64,000 bases of DNA from Ruminococcus sp. (GTDB taxonomy: Bacteria; Bacillota; Clostridia; Oscillospirales; Acutalibacteraceae), in NCBI GenBank assembly GCA_022768065.1, contig JALELS010000005.1, positions 16,319 through 80,318 on the forward strand. The letters are read 5' to 3'. Position 1 is the stretch's first letter. Each line of letters opens with the position of its first letter. A program made the position numbers and the translations under genes. This document shows, piece by piece, positions 16,913-26,015 of the stretch. The notes beneath the pieces were generated by a model that had not been told where the DNA came from, ran no database searches, and worked only from the letters and a program-made list of their open reading frames with translations.

Positions 16913-18447
16913 GCTTTGCCCTCCCTGTCAGTATTTTTTGTCATAAGAATACCGATTTCATCTTTTTTAGCGGTTCTGCCGTCAACTATGCCGGTTATTT
17001 TACCGCTGTTCATAACCATTATTCTATCGCAGAGTTCAATAAGAACGTCAAGATCCTCACCGACAAATATAACAGATGTTCCATGTTCCTTTTGCTTATT
17101 AAGAAGGTCGTATATCAGGTATGATGAGTTTACATCAAGGCCGCGAACGGGATATGCGACCATCAAAACAGTCGGATTTGACGCTATCTCTCTGCCTACA
17201 AGGACCTTTTGGACATTACCGCCTGAAAGACGACGAACAGGAGTTTCTGCACTCGGAGTAACAACTTCGAGGTCTTTAATAATTGTATTTGCAAGATCCT
17301 TAGGCGCTTTTCTCTCAAGAAAAGCCGTGTGACCACCCTTATAAGACCTCAGCATCATATTATCGACAATATCCATATTGCCGACAAGACCCATTCCGAG
17401 CCTGTCCTCCGGAACAAAGGAAAGAGCGACGCCGAGCTTTCTGATTTCTTTCGGAGATTTGCCTACAAGCTGGCTCTCTTCACCGTCTTTGGACTTGTAT
17501 AAAATACTTGAACCCTTTACAGTCTGCTGCAGACCGGCGATTGACTCAAGTAATTCTTTTTGTCCACAGCCGGAAATACCAGCAATACCGAGTATTTCGC
17601 CGCTGTTTGCGGTAAAATTGACATTGTCAAGAACAAGCTTGCCCTCATGGTTTTTAACGGAAAGATTCTTAACATCAATACGAAGTTCCGGGTTTTTAGG
17701 CTCGGTTCTCTTAATATTGAGACTTACTTTTTCACCCATCATCATTTCCGTAAGAGACTGTTCCGTGGCATCCTTTGTCTCAACCGTACCGACATACATA
17801 CCCTTTCTGAGAATAGTAACTCTATCGGATATTTCAAGCACTTCGTGCAGTTTATGCGTAATTATTATAATCGACTTGTTATCCTCACGCATTTTCCTGA
17901 GAACGTCGAATAATTTTTCGGTTTCCTGCGGCGTCAAAACAGCGGTGGGCTCATCGAGAATAAGTATATCGGCTCCTCTGTAAAGCACCTTGATTATTTC
18001 CACAGTCTGCTTTTCCGAAACAGACATTTCATAAATTTTCTTACTGAAATCAATAACGAAGCCGTACTTGTCACATATTGCTTTAACTCTCTTTTCGGCT
18101 TCTTTTAAATTATATTTTTTACCGTCATTTACGCCCAAAACAATATTTTGGACAGCGTTAAAAACATCAACAAGCTTAAAATGCTGATGTATCATACCGA
18201 TTTTTAAATCAAAAGCATCTTTCGGAGATTTAATAACGACTTCTTTGCCGTCTACATAAATCTCGCCGGAATCCGGGAAATATATTCCCGAAACCATATT
18301 CATAAGTGTTGTCTTACCGGAGCCGTTTTCTCCGAGTATTGATAATATTTCGCCGTTTTTTACTTGTAAGTCAACATCTTTGTTAGCAATTGTACTGCCG
18401 AATGTCTTAGTTATCCCTTTTAACTCCAGAGCAAAAGGAGCACCCAT
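16909..18447 (-). CDS. nucleoside ABC transporter ATP-binding protein (two fused NBDs)
   Basis: About 512 residues with two nucleotide-binding domains. NBD1 has Walker A GENGSGKTT, signature MSVSEKQTVEI and Walker B ILILDEPTAVL. NBD2 has a degenerate Walker A (GISGCGQKELL, no GKT), an intact signature LSGGNVQKVLVGREI and Walker-B-region AYPVRGLDV. A weak second ATP site is normal for this sugar/nucleoside family. I start at the ATG at 18447 (MGAPFALELKGI); a GTG 24 nt upstream has no ribosome site. A long hairpin lies between this gene and the BMP lipoprotein gene, probably lowering ATPase and permease levels relative to the binding protein. Confidence 0.9.
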   Translation of the reverse strand: MGAPFALELKGITKTFGSTIANKDVDLQVKNGEILSILGENGSGKTTLMNMVSGIYFPDSGEIYVDGKEVVIKSPKDAFDLKIGMIHQHFKLVDVFNAVQNIVLGVNDGKKYNLKEAEKRVKAICDKYGFVIDFSKKIYEMSVSEKQTVEIIKVLYRGADILILDEPTAVLTPQETEKLFDVLRKMREDNKSIIIITHKLHEVLEISDRVTILRKGMYVGTVETKDATEQSLTEMMMGEKVSLNIKRTEPKNPELRIDVKNLSVKNHEGKLVLDNVNFTANSGEILGIAGISGCGQKELLESIAGLQQTVKGSSILYKSKDGEESQLVGKSPKEIRKLGVALSFVPEDRLGMGLVGNMDIVDNMMLRSYKGGHTAFLERKAPKDLANTIIKDLEVVTPSAETPVRRLSGGNVQKVLVGREIASNPTVLMVAYPVRGLDVNSSYLIYDLLNKQKEHGTSVIFVGEDLDVLIELCDRIMVMNSGKITGIVDGRTAKKDEIGILMTKNTDREGKA

Positions 18448-18561
18448 AAAAATCCACACAGCCTTTCTCACGCAAATTTAAAATTCAAAACCATGCTCTT
18501 TTGAGAATAAGGTCCTGTAAAAATAATCGAAAACAGTTGAAAAACTATTTCCCAATAAATA

Positions 18562-18600
18562 ACTATACCGTGGCCGATTTTTATCGACCACGGATATAGT
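18562..18600 (-). promoter_or_regulatory. long intercistronic hairpin, attenuator or mRNA-stabilising element
   Basis: Minus-strand ACTATA-CCGTGG pairs with CCACGG-TATAGT with one mismatch, continued by an inner CGAT/ATCG stem over AAAA. No strong T-run follows, so partial read-through from the BMP gene into the ATPase and permease genes is likely. Confidence 0.6.
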
Positions 18601-18620
18601 ATAAATCTGTGTATTCAGCC

Positions 18621-19868
18621 TTAGAACTGTGTATCAAGAAGAGTGATACCGTCTATCTGTACATCGAAGTAAGGAGCAGAACGCTTGTCTGATTCGTGGA
18701 AGTAACCATCCGAAACAACCTCGGTGTCACCTGCGTTATCAGCATCGGAATTAACGTCAGCCATGTAGCCTGTAAGGTAACCGTCAGCGTCAACTGTAGC
18801 ATTCTTATTTTTGCTGTCTGATACGGTTACAGTGAATGTAGAAGTATCGAATACATGAAGTTTACCGCTTTCAAGTTCAGCCTTAACTTCATCGATCTTT
18901 GCCTGAGTGCCTTCAGCAGCTGCCTGAGTATTTACATCGGTAAGTACAACAGAGCCTGTGCTGAGTGTGCCTGTCCAATCGGTGTCAATAGCTTTGCCGT
19001 TTTTAACGCAATCGATAGCATACTCAAGATAAGGAGCCCAGTCGATTCTTGAAGATACAATGAATGTGTTGGGGCAAGCAGAAACGGTGGAACCGTTATA
19101 AGAAACATTGGGAACACCTGCAGCTTCGCAAGCAGTCGGAGCACCCATTGAGTCAGCATGCTGGCTGATAAGTACGCAACCATTGTTTATAAGCTTCTGA
19201 GCAGCTTCTTTTTCGGCTGTCTCATCATACCAAGAACCTGTAAAGGTAACTTCCATGGTAACTGACGGGCAAACGCTCTTAGCGCCGAGATAGAAAGAAG
19301 TATAACCGGAAATAACTTCTGCGTAAGTATAAGCGCCGACATAACCCATCTTTGCTTTGTCGGCTGTAATCTTACCGGAAGAAATCATTTCGTTAAGCTT
19401 CATGCCGGCAGCAACACCTGCAAGATATCTGCCTTCATATATTGAAGCAAAAGCGTTATGATAATTTGAAAGGCCTTCGGTATGAGCTTTGGTTCCTGTT
19501 GCATGTAAGAACTGAACATCCGGGAACTTTTTAGCCGCCTGAATTATGTAAGACTCGTGACCGAAGCTGTCTGCAAAGATGATGTTGCATCCTTCATCAA
19601 CAAGCTCGGCTGCTGCATCGTAGCAAGCCTGTGTTTCGCTGATGTTGGTCTTCTTAAGAATTTCAACGCCGGCTTTTTTGCAAGCCTCTTCAGCTGCGTT
19701 AATAAAGTTCTTGTCATAAGTTGAGTTTTCGTCGTGCAGGAATATAAAACCTACTTTGACATTTGCTGCTTTGCCGGTTGTGTTTGTGTCACTGTCGGTT
19801 TTGCCGCATGCAGCAAAACAAAGGACGATCATAGCAACTGACAAAAGAATGCTGAGAACCTTTTTCAT
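18621..19868 (-). CDS. BMP family nucleoside-binding lipoprotein
   Basis: 415 residues. Signal peptide with lipobox CFAAC near residue 20, then the BMP (PnrA-like) periplasmic-binding fold: VGFIFLHDENSTYDKNF, FADSFGHESYIIQAAKKFPDVQF, MGYVGAYTYAEVISGY and ISQHADSMGAP. This family binds purine nucleosides and hands them to the two-permease ABC transporter encoded downstream. An Asp-rich C-terminal section (near 365-390) is less conserved. GGAGG lies upstream of the ATG at 19868. It follows xpt in the same direction, consistent with salvage. Confidence 0.92.
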   Translation of the reverse strand: MKKVLSILLSVAMIVLCFAACGKTDSDTNTTGKAANVKVGFIFLHDENSTYDKNFINAAEEACKKAGVEILKKTNISETQACYDAAAELVDEGCNIIFADSFGHESYIIQAAKKFPDVQFLHATGTKAHTEGLSNYHNAFASIYEGRYLAGVAAGMKLNEMISSGKITADKAKMGYVGAYTYAEVISGYTSFYLGAKSVCPSVTMEVTFTGSWYDETAEKEAAQKLINNGCVLISQHADSMGAPTACEAAGVPNVSYNGSTVSACPNTFIVSSRIDWAPYLEYAIDCVKNGKAIDTDWTGTLSTGSVVLTDVNTQAAAEGTQAKIDEVKAELESGKLHVFDTSTFTVTVSDSKNKNATVDADGYLTGYMADVNSDADNAGDTEVVSDGYFHESDKRSAPYFDVQIDGITLLDTQF

Positions 19869-19944
19869 TTGTGTTTCCTCCAGTTTTTTGACATAATATT
19901 ATGAACAGAAGCTCTCCCCCTGTATCATACAAACAAATAAAAGA

Positions 19945-20529
19945 TCACTGTTTCTTAAATACAATGCTTCCGCTGTCCACATCCATGCTCTCGATAATCG
20001 CAAGAGATTCAACACGAACACCTTTTTGTCTGATTAGCTCGCCGCCGCGCTGAAAGCCTTTTTCAACCGCAATGCCGACGCCCTCAACGGTAGCACCTGC
20101 CTTTTGTGCTATATCCAAAAGTCCGTTTAACGCGCACCCGTTAGCAAGGAAGTCATCAATAATAAGAACGTGATCTTCTGAAGAAAGATATTTTTTTGAA
20201 AGAATTACATCATATACTCTTTTATGGGTAAATGACTCAATTTTAGTAGAATAAACTTCACCGTCAATATTAACGGTTTGTGATTTTTTTGCAAAAACCA
20301 CGGGAACATTGTCAAAATACTGCGCTGCGATACAGGCTATGCCTATACCGGAGGCTTCAATAGTCAGTATTTTGTTTATAGGGGCATCGCTGAAAAGGCG
20401 CTTAAATTCCTTACCCATATCGTTAAACAGCGAAATGTCCATCTGATGATTCAAAAACGAATCAACCTTGAGTACATTGCCGGGCTTAACAATACCGTCT
20501 TTTATAATTCTGTCTTCAAGCAGTTTCAA
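19945..20529 (-). CDS. xpt: xanthine phosphoribosyltransferase
   Basis: About 194 residues, converting xanthine plus PRPP to XMP in the cytoplasm. Xpt features are visible: [11 protein letters not shown] at the start, [21 protein letters not shown], and the PRPP loop [11 protein letters not shown] near residue 125, then the VEKGFQ segment. I start at the TTG at 20529, matching the family's usual N-terminus and length; the frame further upstream contains the -10 region of the promoter. The leader is only about 20-30 nt, so the purine riboswitch that often controls xpt is absent here. Confidence 0.92.
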   Translation of the reverse strand: MKLLEDRIIKDGIVKPGNVLKVDSFLNHQMDISLFNDMGKEFKRLFSDAPINKILTIEASGIGIACIAAQYFDNVPVVFAKKSQTVNIDGEVYSTKIESFTHKRVYDVILSKKYLSSEDHVLIIDDFLANGCALNGLLDIAQKAGATVEGVGIAVEKGFQRGGELIRQKGVRVESLAIIESMDVDSGSIVFKKQ

Positions 20530-20559
20530 AAAAATCGCCCCACGTAAAAATATGTTAAT

Positions 20560-20588
20560 ATTATACATTAACTTTACAAACATTTCAA
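20560..20588 (-). promoter_or_regulatory. strong sigma-A promoter for xpt and the nucleoside transporter
   Basis: TTGAAA and a perfect TATAAT are separated by exactly 17 nt on the minus strand, about 30 nt upstream of the TTG start. Confidence 0.8.
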
Positions 20589-20635
20589 CTAAAACTCGAG
20601 AAAACTGTAAATCTGTCTGAATTTATCATTTTATG

Positions 20636-20664
20636 TTCACAAATTGCGTTCTTTTAGGTATAAT
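20636..20664 (+). promoter_or_regulatory. sigma-A promoter for the MATE transporter gene
   Basis: TTCACA, 17-nt spacer, TATAAT on the plus strand, about 30 nt upstream of the ATG at 20694. Confidence 0.75.
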
Positions 20665-20693
20665 GACTAATACAAAAACAACGGAGGTAAGAA

Positions 20694-22022
20694 ATGGTCA
20701 CAGATCTGACTAAGGGGAATCCTGAAAAAACACTTTGGAAATTTACGTTGCCAATGATAATCAGCGTTATGTTTCAGCAGCTTTACAGTACTGTTGACAG
20801 CATAGTTGCCGGGCAATTTGCAGGCGTAAATGCACTTGCCGCTGTCGGAGCGTCTTATCCCGTAACAATGATTTTTATCGCTATAGCAAACGGTTCCAAC
20901 ATCGGTTGTTCTGTTGTTATCTCACAGTTGTTCGGCGGCAAACGTATTACTCATATGAAAACGGCTGTCAATACATCTATTATCTCTTCTGTTGTTTTGT
21001 CATTTATACTGACCGCTGTAGGCCTGACCTCTTCAAAGGCACTTTTGAGAGCCATGGGTACACCCGACAATATTATGGCGGATTCCGTAACTTATCTTAA
21101 TATTTATGCGGCGGGTATGGCTTTTCTGTTCATATACAATATAAGTACAGCTGTTTTTACAGCTCTCGGTGATTCGAAAACACCTTTGTACTTTCTGATT
21201 TTTTCGTCACTGACAAACATAGTTCTTGATTTAATATTTGCCGGTCCCATGAAAATGGGCGTTGCAGGAGTAGCTTGGGCAACTTTTATTGCACAAGGCG
21301 TGTCCGGCATCTTAGCTTTTATCGCATTACTCAGGAAAATACATAACATTCAAAGTGAAAAGCCTCAAATATTTTCAGGAAGAATGCTGCTCAGAATAAC
21401 AAAAGTTGCCGTACCGAGCATTTTACAGCAAAGCTTTGTCTCGGTAGGCAACGTATTTATACAGGGGCTTATAAACAGTTTCGGTGCCGCTGTTGTAGCA
21501 GGTTTTGCGGCTGCTATGAAGCTGAACACATTTACAATAACTACGCTTGTCACATTAAGCAACGGCATTTCAAGCTACACGGCACAAAATATCGGTGCAC
21601 ATAATACCGACAGAGTCAAAAAGGGATTCGGTTCGGGACTGAAAATCGCACTGCTTGTTGCACTTCCGTTCTTTATCGCATTTTTATTTTTCCCAAAGTA
21701 CATGATGATGATATTTGTTTCGCATGACAATACCGATGTTATAACAGCCGGCGTTCAATTTTTAAAAATCGTATCACCTTTCTACTTCTTAGCGACAGTT
21801 AAAATAATCGTTGACGGAATTTTGCGCGGCTCGGGAGCTATGCTCAGTTTTATGGTTTCAACTTTTACAGACCTTATACTTCGCGTAATTTTCGCCTTTA
21901 TTCTCACGCCTCGCATAGGGCAACTCGGGATTTGGTGGTCCTGGCCGATAGGCTGGATAGTTGCAAGCTTGGCTTCACTTACTCTGTATCTCTCCGGTGT
22001 ATGGAAAAAAGCAAAAGTATAA
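20694..22022 (+). CDS. MATE family multidrug/metabolite efflux transporter
   Basis: 442 residues with 12 predicted membrane segments. The MATE signature is clear: the N-terminal GNPEKTLWKFTLPMIISVM and QQLYSTVDSIVAGQFAG, then the repeat half beginning TKVAVPSILQQSFVSVGNVF. These transporters exchange cations or drugs for Na+ or H+; the substrate cannot be told. The ATG at 20694 has GGAGG upstream. It is a single-gene unit between its own promoter and the bidirectional terminator shared with spo0A. Confidence 0.92.
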   Translation: MVTDLTKGNPEKTLWKFTLPMIISVMFQQLYSTVDSIVAGQFAGVNALAAVGASYPVTMIFIAIANGSNIGCSVVISQLFGGKRITHMKTAVNTSIISSVVLSFILTAVGLTSSKALLRAMGTPDNIMADSVTYLNIYAAGMAFLFIYNISTAVFTALGDSKTPLYFLIFSSLTNIVLDLIFAGPMKMGVAGVAWATFIAQGVSGILAFIALLRKIHNIQSEKPQIFSGRMLLRITKVAVPSILQQSFVSVGNVFIQGLINSFGAAVVAGFAAAMKLNTFTITTLVTLSNGISSYTAQNIGAHNTDRVKKGFGSGLKIALLVALPFFIAFLFFPKYMMMIFVSHDNTDVITAGVQFLKIVSPFYFLATVKIIVDGILRGSGAMLSFMVSTFTDLILRVIFAFILTPRIGQLGIWWSWPIGWIVASLASLTLYLSGVWKKAKV

Positions 22023-22037
22023 TTTAATTATCGTTAC

Positions 22038-22080
22038 AAAAAATGCCTCCCGGTTAGCTGAAACCGAGCGGCATTTTTTT
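22038..22080. terminator. bidirectional terminator between the MATE gene and spo0A
   Basis: AAAAAATGCC pairs with GGCATTTTTT, with an inner CGGTT/AACCG stem; T-runs occur on both strands. Confidence 0.88.
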
Positions 22081-22091
22081 ATTTATCGTTT

Positions 22092-22865
22092 TTATGATAT
22101 TTTCATACTGAGTCTTAATTTATCGCTTATCATGGCAATAAATTCGGAATTTGTGGGCTTTCCGCGAGAGTTCTGTATCGTGTATCCGAAGTACGAACTC
22201 AAAACATCAACGTCTCCCCTGTCCCACGCAACTTCTATTGCGTGACGAATGGCACGCTCAACTCTCGAAGAAGTTGTTGAAAAAGTTTTGGCAACGGTGG
22301 GATATAAAACCTTTGTTACGGAATTCATCATTTCGCTGTCATTTATCGACAGAATAATTGCCTCACGCAAATACTGATAGCCTTTTATATGTGCAGGAAC
22401 ACCGATTTGATGCATAATATCGCTTACAACAACTTCCAAATCAGCTGAACTGTCGGCAGGATGAAGTTTACCGAGTTTTGAATTATCACGCCATCCTGTC
22501 ATCTGCGTTATTCTTTCAGCCATCATATTCATATCGAACGGCTTTAAGAAATAGTAATCCGCACCTGCCGATAAAACTTCCTGCTCAAATCTTTGATTGT
22601 CTACGCTTGACATAACCATCATCAAAGGTTTCTTTTCGAGCTTCATCTTAGGCATTTCTTTCAGTACACCTAAAGCATCAATGGCTGTCATAAATGCATC
22701 CATAACGACGACGTCGGGTTTTTCGGTCTCGGTTTTATGTAAAACCTCAGCACCGTTTTTCGGCACCATTTTCACATCGCAACCGTAAGAACGCAGAACT
22801 CCCGCACAAGTCTGCCCAAAATCATTGCCCTCTGACACCATCATCACTTTTAAACCGCTTTTCAT
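22092..22865 (-). CDS. spo0A: sporulation master regulator Spo0A with a degenerate receiver
   Basis: 257 residues. The C-terminal DNA-binding domain is unmistakable ([19 protein letters not shown], then [19 protein letters not shown] and [17 protein letters not shown]). The N-terminal receiver keeps the likely phospho-accepting Asp (VVVMDAF) and the Lys in FLKPFD. The Asp-Asp pair near residue 10 that binds Mg2+ reads Ser-Glu (MMVSEGND), and the usual MPxxDG after the phospho-site reads MTAIDA. This suggests altered phosphorylation chemistry. GGAGG precedes the ATG. A promoter lies at 22900-22928, downstream of the spoIVB terminator, so spo0A is separately transcribed. Confidence 0.95.
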   Translation of the reverse strand: MKSGLKVMMVSEGNDFGQTCAGVLRSYGCDVKMVPKNGAEVLHKTETEKPDVVVMDAFMTAIDALGVLKEMPKMKLEKKPLMMVMSSVDNQRFEQEVLSAGADYYFLKPFDMNMMAERITQMTGWRDNSKLGKLHPADSSADLEVVVSDIMHQIGVPAHIKGYQYLREAIILSINDSEMMNSVTKVLYPTVAKTFSTTSSRVERAIRHAIEVAWDRGDVDVLSSYFGYTIQNSRGKPTNSEFIAMISDKLRLSMKIS

Positions 22866-22899
22866 TTTTGTATACCTCCAAATTTTTTATTTCTGACAT

Positions 22900-22928
22900 A
22901 TTTTACCATATTAGTTATATCTTGACAA
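22900..22928 (-). promoter_or_regulatory. sigma-A-type promoter for spo0A
   Basis: TTGTCA, 17-nt spacer, TAAAAT on the minus strand, 35 nt upstream of the spo0A start. A further 70-80 nt upstream (22996-23007) the minus strand reads GTTTTGTCGCAC, close to the 0A box (TTTGTCGAA) but not perfect. Confidence 0.65.
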
Positions 22929-23048
22929 GAGCTTTTTAATAAATAATTTAAAATTTTTTCAAATTAATTGTGTAATCGCCATAACAACTGAAAAAGTGCG
23001 ACAAAACCGACTATTATGTTTCTTATACAGCTATAATGTCATTAAAAA

Positions 23049-23076
23049 CACCGGAACGACAAATGACGTTCCGGTG
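23049..23076 (-). terminator. terminator after spoIVB
   Basis: Perfect 10-bp stem (CACCGGAACG with CGTTCCGGTG), 8-nt loop, followed on the minus strand by TTTTTAAT. Confidence 0.88.
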
Positions 23077-23081
23077 CCTTA

Positions 23082-24329
23082 TCATGATGCTTTTTCAAGC
23101 TGTTTCTCAGCGTTTAAAGTTTCGGATACTTTAAGCATATTATCGGCAAAAACAGCATATCCGCGAAGCGGATCATTAACAAATACATGCGTTACGGCGC
23201 CGATAAGCATACCGTCTTGAATAATGGGGCTGCCGCTCATTCCTTGAATTATACCGCCTGTTTTTTCGATTAGAGAACTGTCGGTTATTTCAATTATCAT
23301 ATTTTTAGATGAGCTGCTGTCATTATTACAAATTCGTACAATTCGCGCATCGTAGCATTGCGGCCCGTTTTCGTCGACTGTGGAAATAATTTTGGCCGGA
23401 CCGGTTTTCACTTCATGCTTTGTTGCTATGGGCACAGCGTCGCTTGTCGGAGCGATGTTTTTCAAATATCCGTATACGCCGCAGGTCGTATTTAAGGAAA
23501 GTGTTCCTATATCCGTATCCTGAAATACGCCGCAGAGTTCTCCGGTTGAACCGCAAGTGCCTTTATAACATCCGGTTATTTTTGTTTTGACGGCATCGCC
23601 GTCGGCAAGCGGCATAATTATACCTGTGTCAACATCACATACTGCATGACCGAGTCCCGCAAACACCCCGCTGTTTGAATCAACGAAAGTTATTGTGCCG
23701 ACACCGGCCATACTGTCTCTTACCCATATGCCGGCTTTATAGCAATTGTCATTTTTGGAAAGTGCAGGCGTCAATTTTAAATTCAAAACTTTTTTTCCGC
23801 GTTTAACCGAAAGTTTCATTTCGCTGCCGTTATCCTCTTGTACCGCTTTTTCGATTTCTGCGGAAGAATTCACATCATTCCCGTTTACAGACAATATTAT
23901 ATCACCTGCATTCAGCCCTGCCGTTTTTGCGGGATTTGATATTCCCTCTTCGGTATAAACATCATCCGAACCGACAACCACAACGCCTTTTGTAAACATT
24001 CGTATACCGAAAACGTCACCCGACAGAATTACATATTTTCTCTCGGAAACAATAACATCGGCGGATTTCACCGGAATAACCTTCAGAGCGGAAATATCCA
24101 CCGTGTATTCACTAAGCAGAGTGCCCTTTGCCGCATTCTCGGAATTAACGGAAACCGAACCGTCACCGTTTGATATCCGATACGAATATATCTCGTTGAA
24201 TTTCAGCTTTTCGTCACTTACCAAATGAATACTGTCCGGAATGCTTTTTATGCCGTAAATTACAAATGCAAATATAACAGAGGCTGCTAACAATCCGAAA
24301 GCGCTGAGAACTTTAAAAAATTTTTTCAT
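23082..24329 (-). CDS. spoIVB: SpoIVB serine peptidase (sigmaK checkpoint signal)
   Basis: 415 residues. An N-terminal membrane segment (near 10-27) is followed by a PDZ domain (residues 100-190, with GLNAGDIILSVNGNDV) and a chymotrypsin-like SpoIVB peptidase domain. The catalytic His is in FAGLGHAV and the catalytic Ser in IQGMSGSPIIQDG, with a likely Asp in the intervening region. Made in the forespore and secreted into the intermembrane space, it cleaves SpoIVFA to release pro-sigmaK processing. The order spoIVB then spo0A is the classical Firmicutes arrangement. The partner genes spoIVFA and spoIVFB lie 31 kb away in this window. Confidence 0.95.
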   Translation of the reverse strand: MKKFFKVLSAFGLLAASVIFAFVIYGIKSIPDSIHLVSDEKLKFNEIYSYRISNGDGSVSVNSENAAKGTLLSEYTVDISALKVIPVKSADVIVSERKYVILSGDVFGIRMFTKGVVVVGSDDVYTEEGISNPAKTAGLNAGDIILSVNGNDVNSSAEIEKAVQEDNGSEMKLSVKRGKKVLNLKLTPALSKNDNCYKAGIWVRDSMAGVGTITFVDSNSGVFAGLGHAVCDVDTGIIMPLADGDAVKTKITGCYKGTCGSTGELCGVFQDTDIGTLSLNTTCGVYGYLKNIAPTSDAVPIATKHEVKTGPAKIISTVDENGPQCYDARIVRICNNDSSSSKNMIIEITDSSLIEKTGGIIQGMSGSPIIQDGMLIGAVTHVFVNDPLRGYAVFADNMLKVSETLNAEKQLEKAS

Positions 24330-24406
24330 TCTTCTCCTCCGTATATACAGTGATCACTGCATTTATAATTTTGGCTTTTTCGCGGATTTTATGTTATGAA
24401 AAAATA

Positions 24407-24461
24407 AGGCTTTACGGTTAATTTACACGGGAATATTATTTCCGAATAAACCGTAAAGCCT
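24407..24461 (-). terminator. terminator after aroK
   Basis: A 13-bp stem (AGGCTTTACGGTT with AACCGTAAAGCCT) with a long loop, followed on the minus strand by TATTTTTTC. It ends the dnaE-pfkA-aroK run. Confidence 0.85.
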
Positions 24462-24474
24462 GCATAAAATATAT

Positions 24475-24972
24475 TTATTTTTTTAATGAAAAAATAATTT
24501 TTGAAACCGTTTCTTCCGGGGATAGATCCGCGGTATCTACGGTGATGTCGGCATATTTTTTATAAAGAGGAAATCGCTCATAAAAAATATCGTCGATTGT
24601 TTGGTTTTTGGGCGCCGCAACACCCCGTGTTTTTATATTATTGAGCCTTGCCTTAACATTTTCAAGCGGAACATCAATAAAGATAATTACAGAATTCCGT
24701 TTAAGCTTTTGCATGGCCCCATCTCGAAAAACAACGCTGCCGCCCGTCGCTATGACGCAGTTTTCACACTCAAGCGACAATATTGCGTCCCTTTCTTTAT
24801 CAAGGAAACACTGAAGACCTTTTTCGTCTATGATATCCTGCAAAAGAGCCTTTTCACGCTGTTGTATAACAAGATCCGTATCCACAAAGCCCACACCGAG
24901 CGTTTTTGCGAGAATAACACCGACGGTGCTTTTTCCCGAAGCCGGCATACCGATAAGAACAATATTTTTCAT
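24475..24972 (-). CDS. aroK: shikimate kinase
   Basis: 165 residues, phosphorylating shikimate with ATP in the aromatic amino acid pathway. Visible: P-loop GMPASGKST, substrate residues in FVDTDLVI, and the GGSVV motif near residue 77. The LID region carries an Arg in KTRGVAAP. The ATG shares its A with the pfkA stop (TGATG), so it is translationally coupled to phosphofructokinase, an unusual partner for a shikimate pathway gene. Confidence 0.92.
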   Translation of the reverse strand: MKNIVLIGMPASGKSTVGVILAKTLGVGFVDTDLVIQQREKALLQDIIDEKGLQCFLDKERDAILSLECENCVIATGGSVVFRDGAMQKLKRNSVIIFIDVPLENVKARLNNIKTRGVAAPKNQTIDDIFYERFPLYKKYADITVDTADLSPEETVSKIIFSLKK

Positions 24973-25934
24973 CAGATGGATATTTCGTGAGCCATCTTGT
25001 AAAGATCAAGATCAATTGACTTTTTCATATTGAGAGCCTCAAAAATATCGAAGTCAACAATTTCGTCTTTTTGCATAGCCACAACACGGTTGCCGATACC
25101 CTGTTTTAAAAGTTCAACCGCTTTATAGCCCATCTGGCTTGCAACAACTCTGTCGCGAACTGTCGGCGAACCGCCGCGCTGTACGTGACCTAAAACCGTT
25201 GCACGGGACTCTACGCCCATTTCCGCTTCAATCTTTTTTGCCATTTCAGCTACACCGCCGACACCCTCGGCAACAATTATTATGAAATGTCTTTTTCCGG
25301 TCTTTTGAGTTTTCTTCATTCTGTCGATAACGTCGCGCTCGAAATCAAAATCGACTTCCGGAATAAGAATTGTGGTAGCACCGCAAGCAATACCGGCATT
25401 AAGAGCTATATATCCGGCACGTCTACCCATAACCTCAACAACCGAGCAACGATCGTGAGACTCGGTTGTATCACGAAGTCGGTCGACCATTTCCATAGCC
25501 GTATTCATTGCGGTATCATAACCTATTGTGTAATCACAGCAAGCAATATCATTGTCAATCGTGCCGGGAATACCTACACAAGGCACACCTCTGAGCGAAA
25601 GGTCACGAGCACCGCGGAAAGATCCGTCACCGCCGATAACAACTACGCCTTCCATATTATGTTCCTTGCAAACTTCAATTGCCTTTTTCATACCGTCTTC
25701 GGTTTTGAATTCGGGGCTTCTTGCGGAGTAAAGAATTGTACCGCCGCGATTGATTATATTGGAAACACTGCGAAGATTCATTTCGTACATATCGCCATAC
25801 ATAAGGCCGTTCCAGCCTCTTCTGATGCCCATTACACGAAAGCCGTTTTCACAACCCGATCTTACAACGGCTCTGATTGCGGCATTCATACCGGGGGCAT
25901 CTCCGCCGCTTGTCAATACGCCAATCGTTTTCAT
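24972..25934 (-). CDS. pfkA: ATP-dependent 6-phosphofructokinase
   Basis: 320 residues, the glycolytic enzyme making fructose 1,6-bisphosphate. Motifs: IGVLTSGGDAPGMNAAIRA at the start, GGDGSFRGA (the Gly after GGD fits ATP rather than PPi use), the catalytic GTIDNDI loop, EVMGRRAGYIAL, and VLGHVQRGGSPT. Length and motifs are those of bacterial PfkA. GAGGTGA lies upstream of the ATG. It lies 81 nt downstream of dnaE, an arrangement often seen in Firmicutes, and overlaps aroK at its 3' end. Confidence 0.96.
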   Translation of the reverse strand: MKTIGVLTSGGDAPGMNAAIRAVVRSGCENGFRVMGIRRGWNGLMYGDMYEMNLRSVSNIINRGGTILYSARSPEFKTEDGMKKAIEVCKEHNMEGVVVIGGDGSFRGARDLSLRGVPCVGIPGTIDNDIACCDYTIGYDTAMNTAMEMVDRLRDTTESHDRCSVVEVMGRRAGYIALNAGIACGATTILIPEVDFDFERDVIDRMKKTQKTGKRHFIIIVAEGVGGVAEMAKKIEAEMGVESRATVLGHVQRGGSPTVRDRVVASQMGYKAVELLKQGIGNRVVAMQKDEIVDFDIFEALNMKKSIDLDLYKMAHEISI

Positions 25935-26015
25935 TAAAAATCACCTCAAATATATACATTCAAAACATAATGATACACTAAAGAAAAAAATTGTCAAGCA
26001 ATTTTGACATTTTTC

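Noticed and set aside
25287..25937. A 216-codon plus-strand frame opposite pfkA
   Set aside because: Shadow of a highly conserved gene, without ribosome site or family features.
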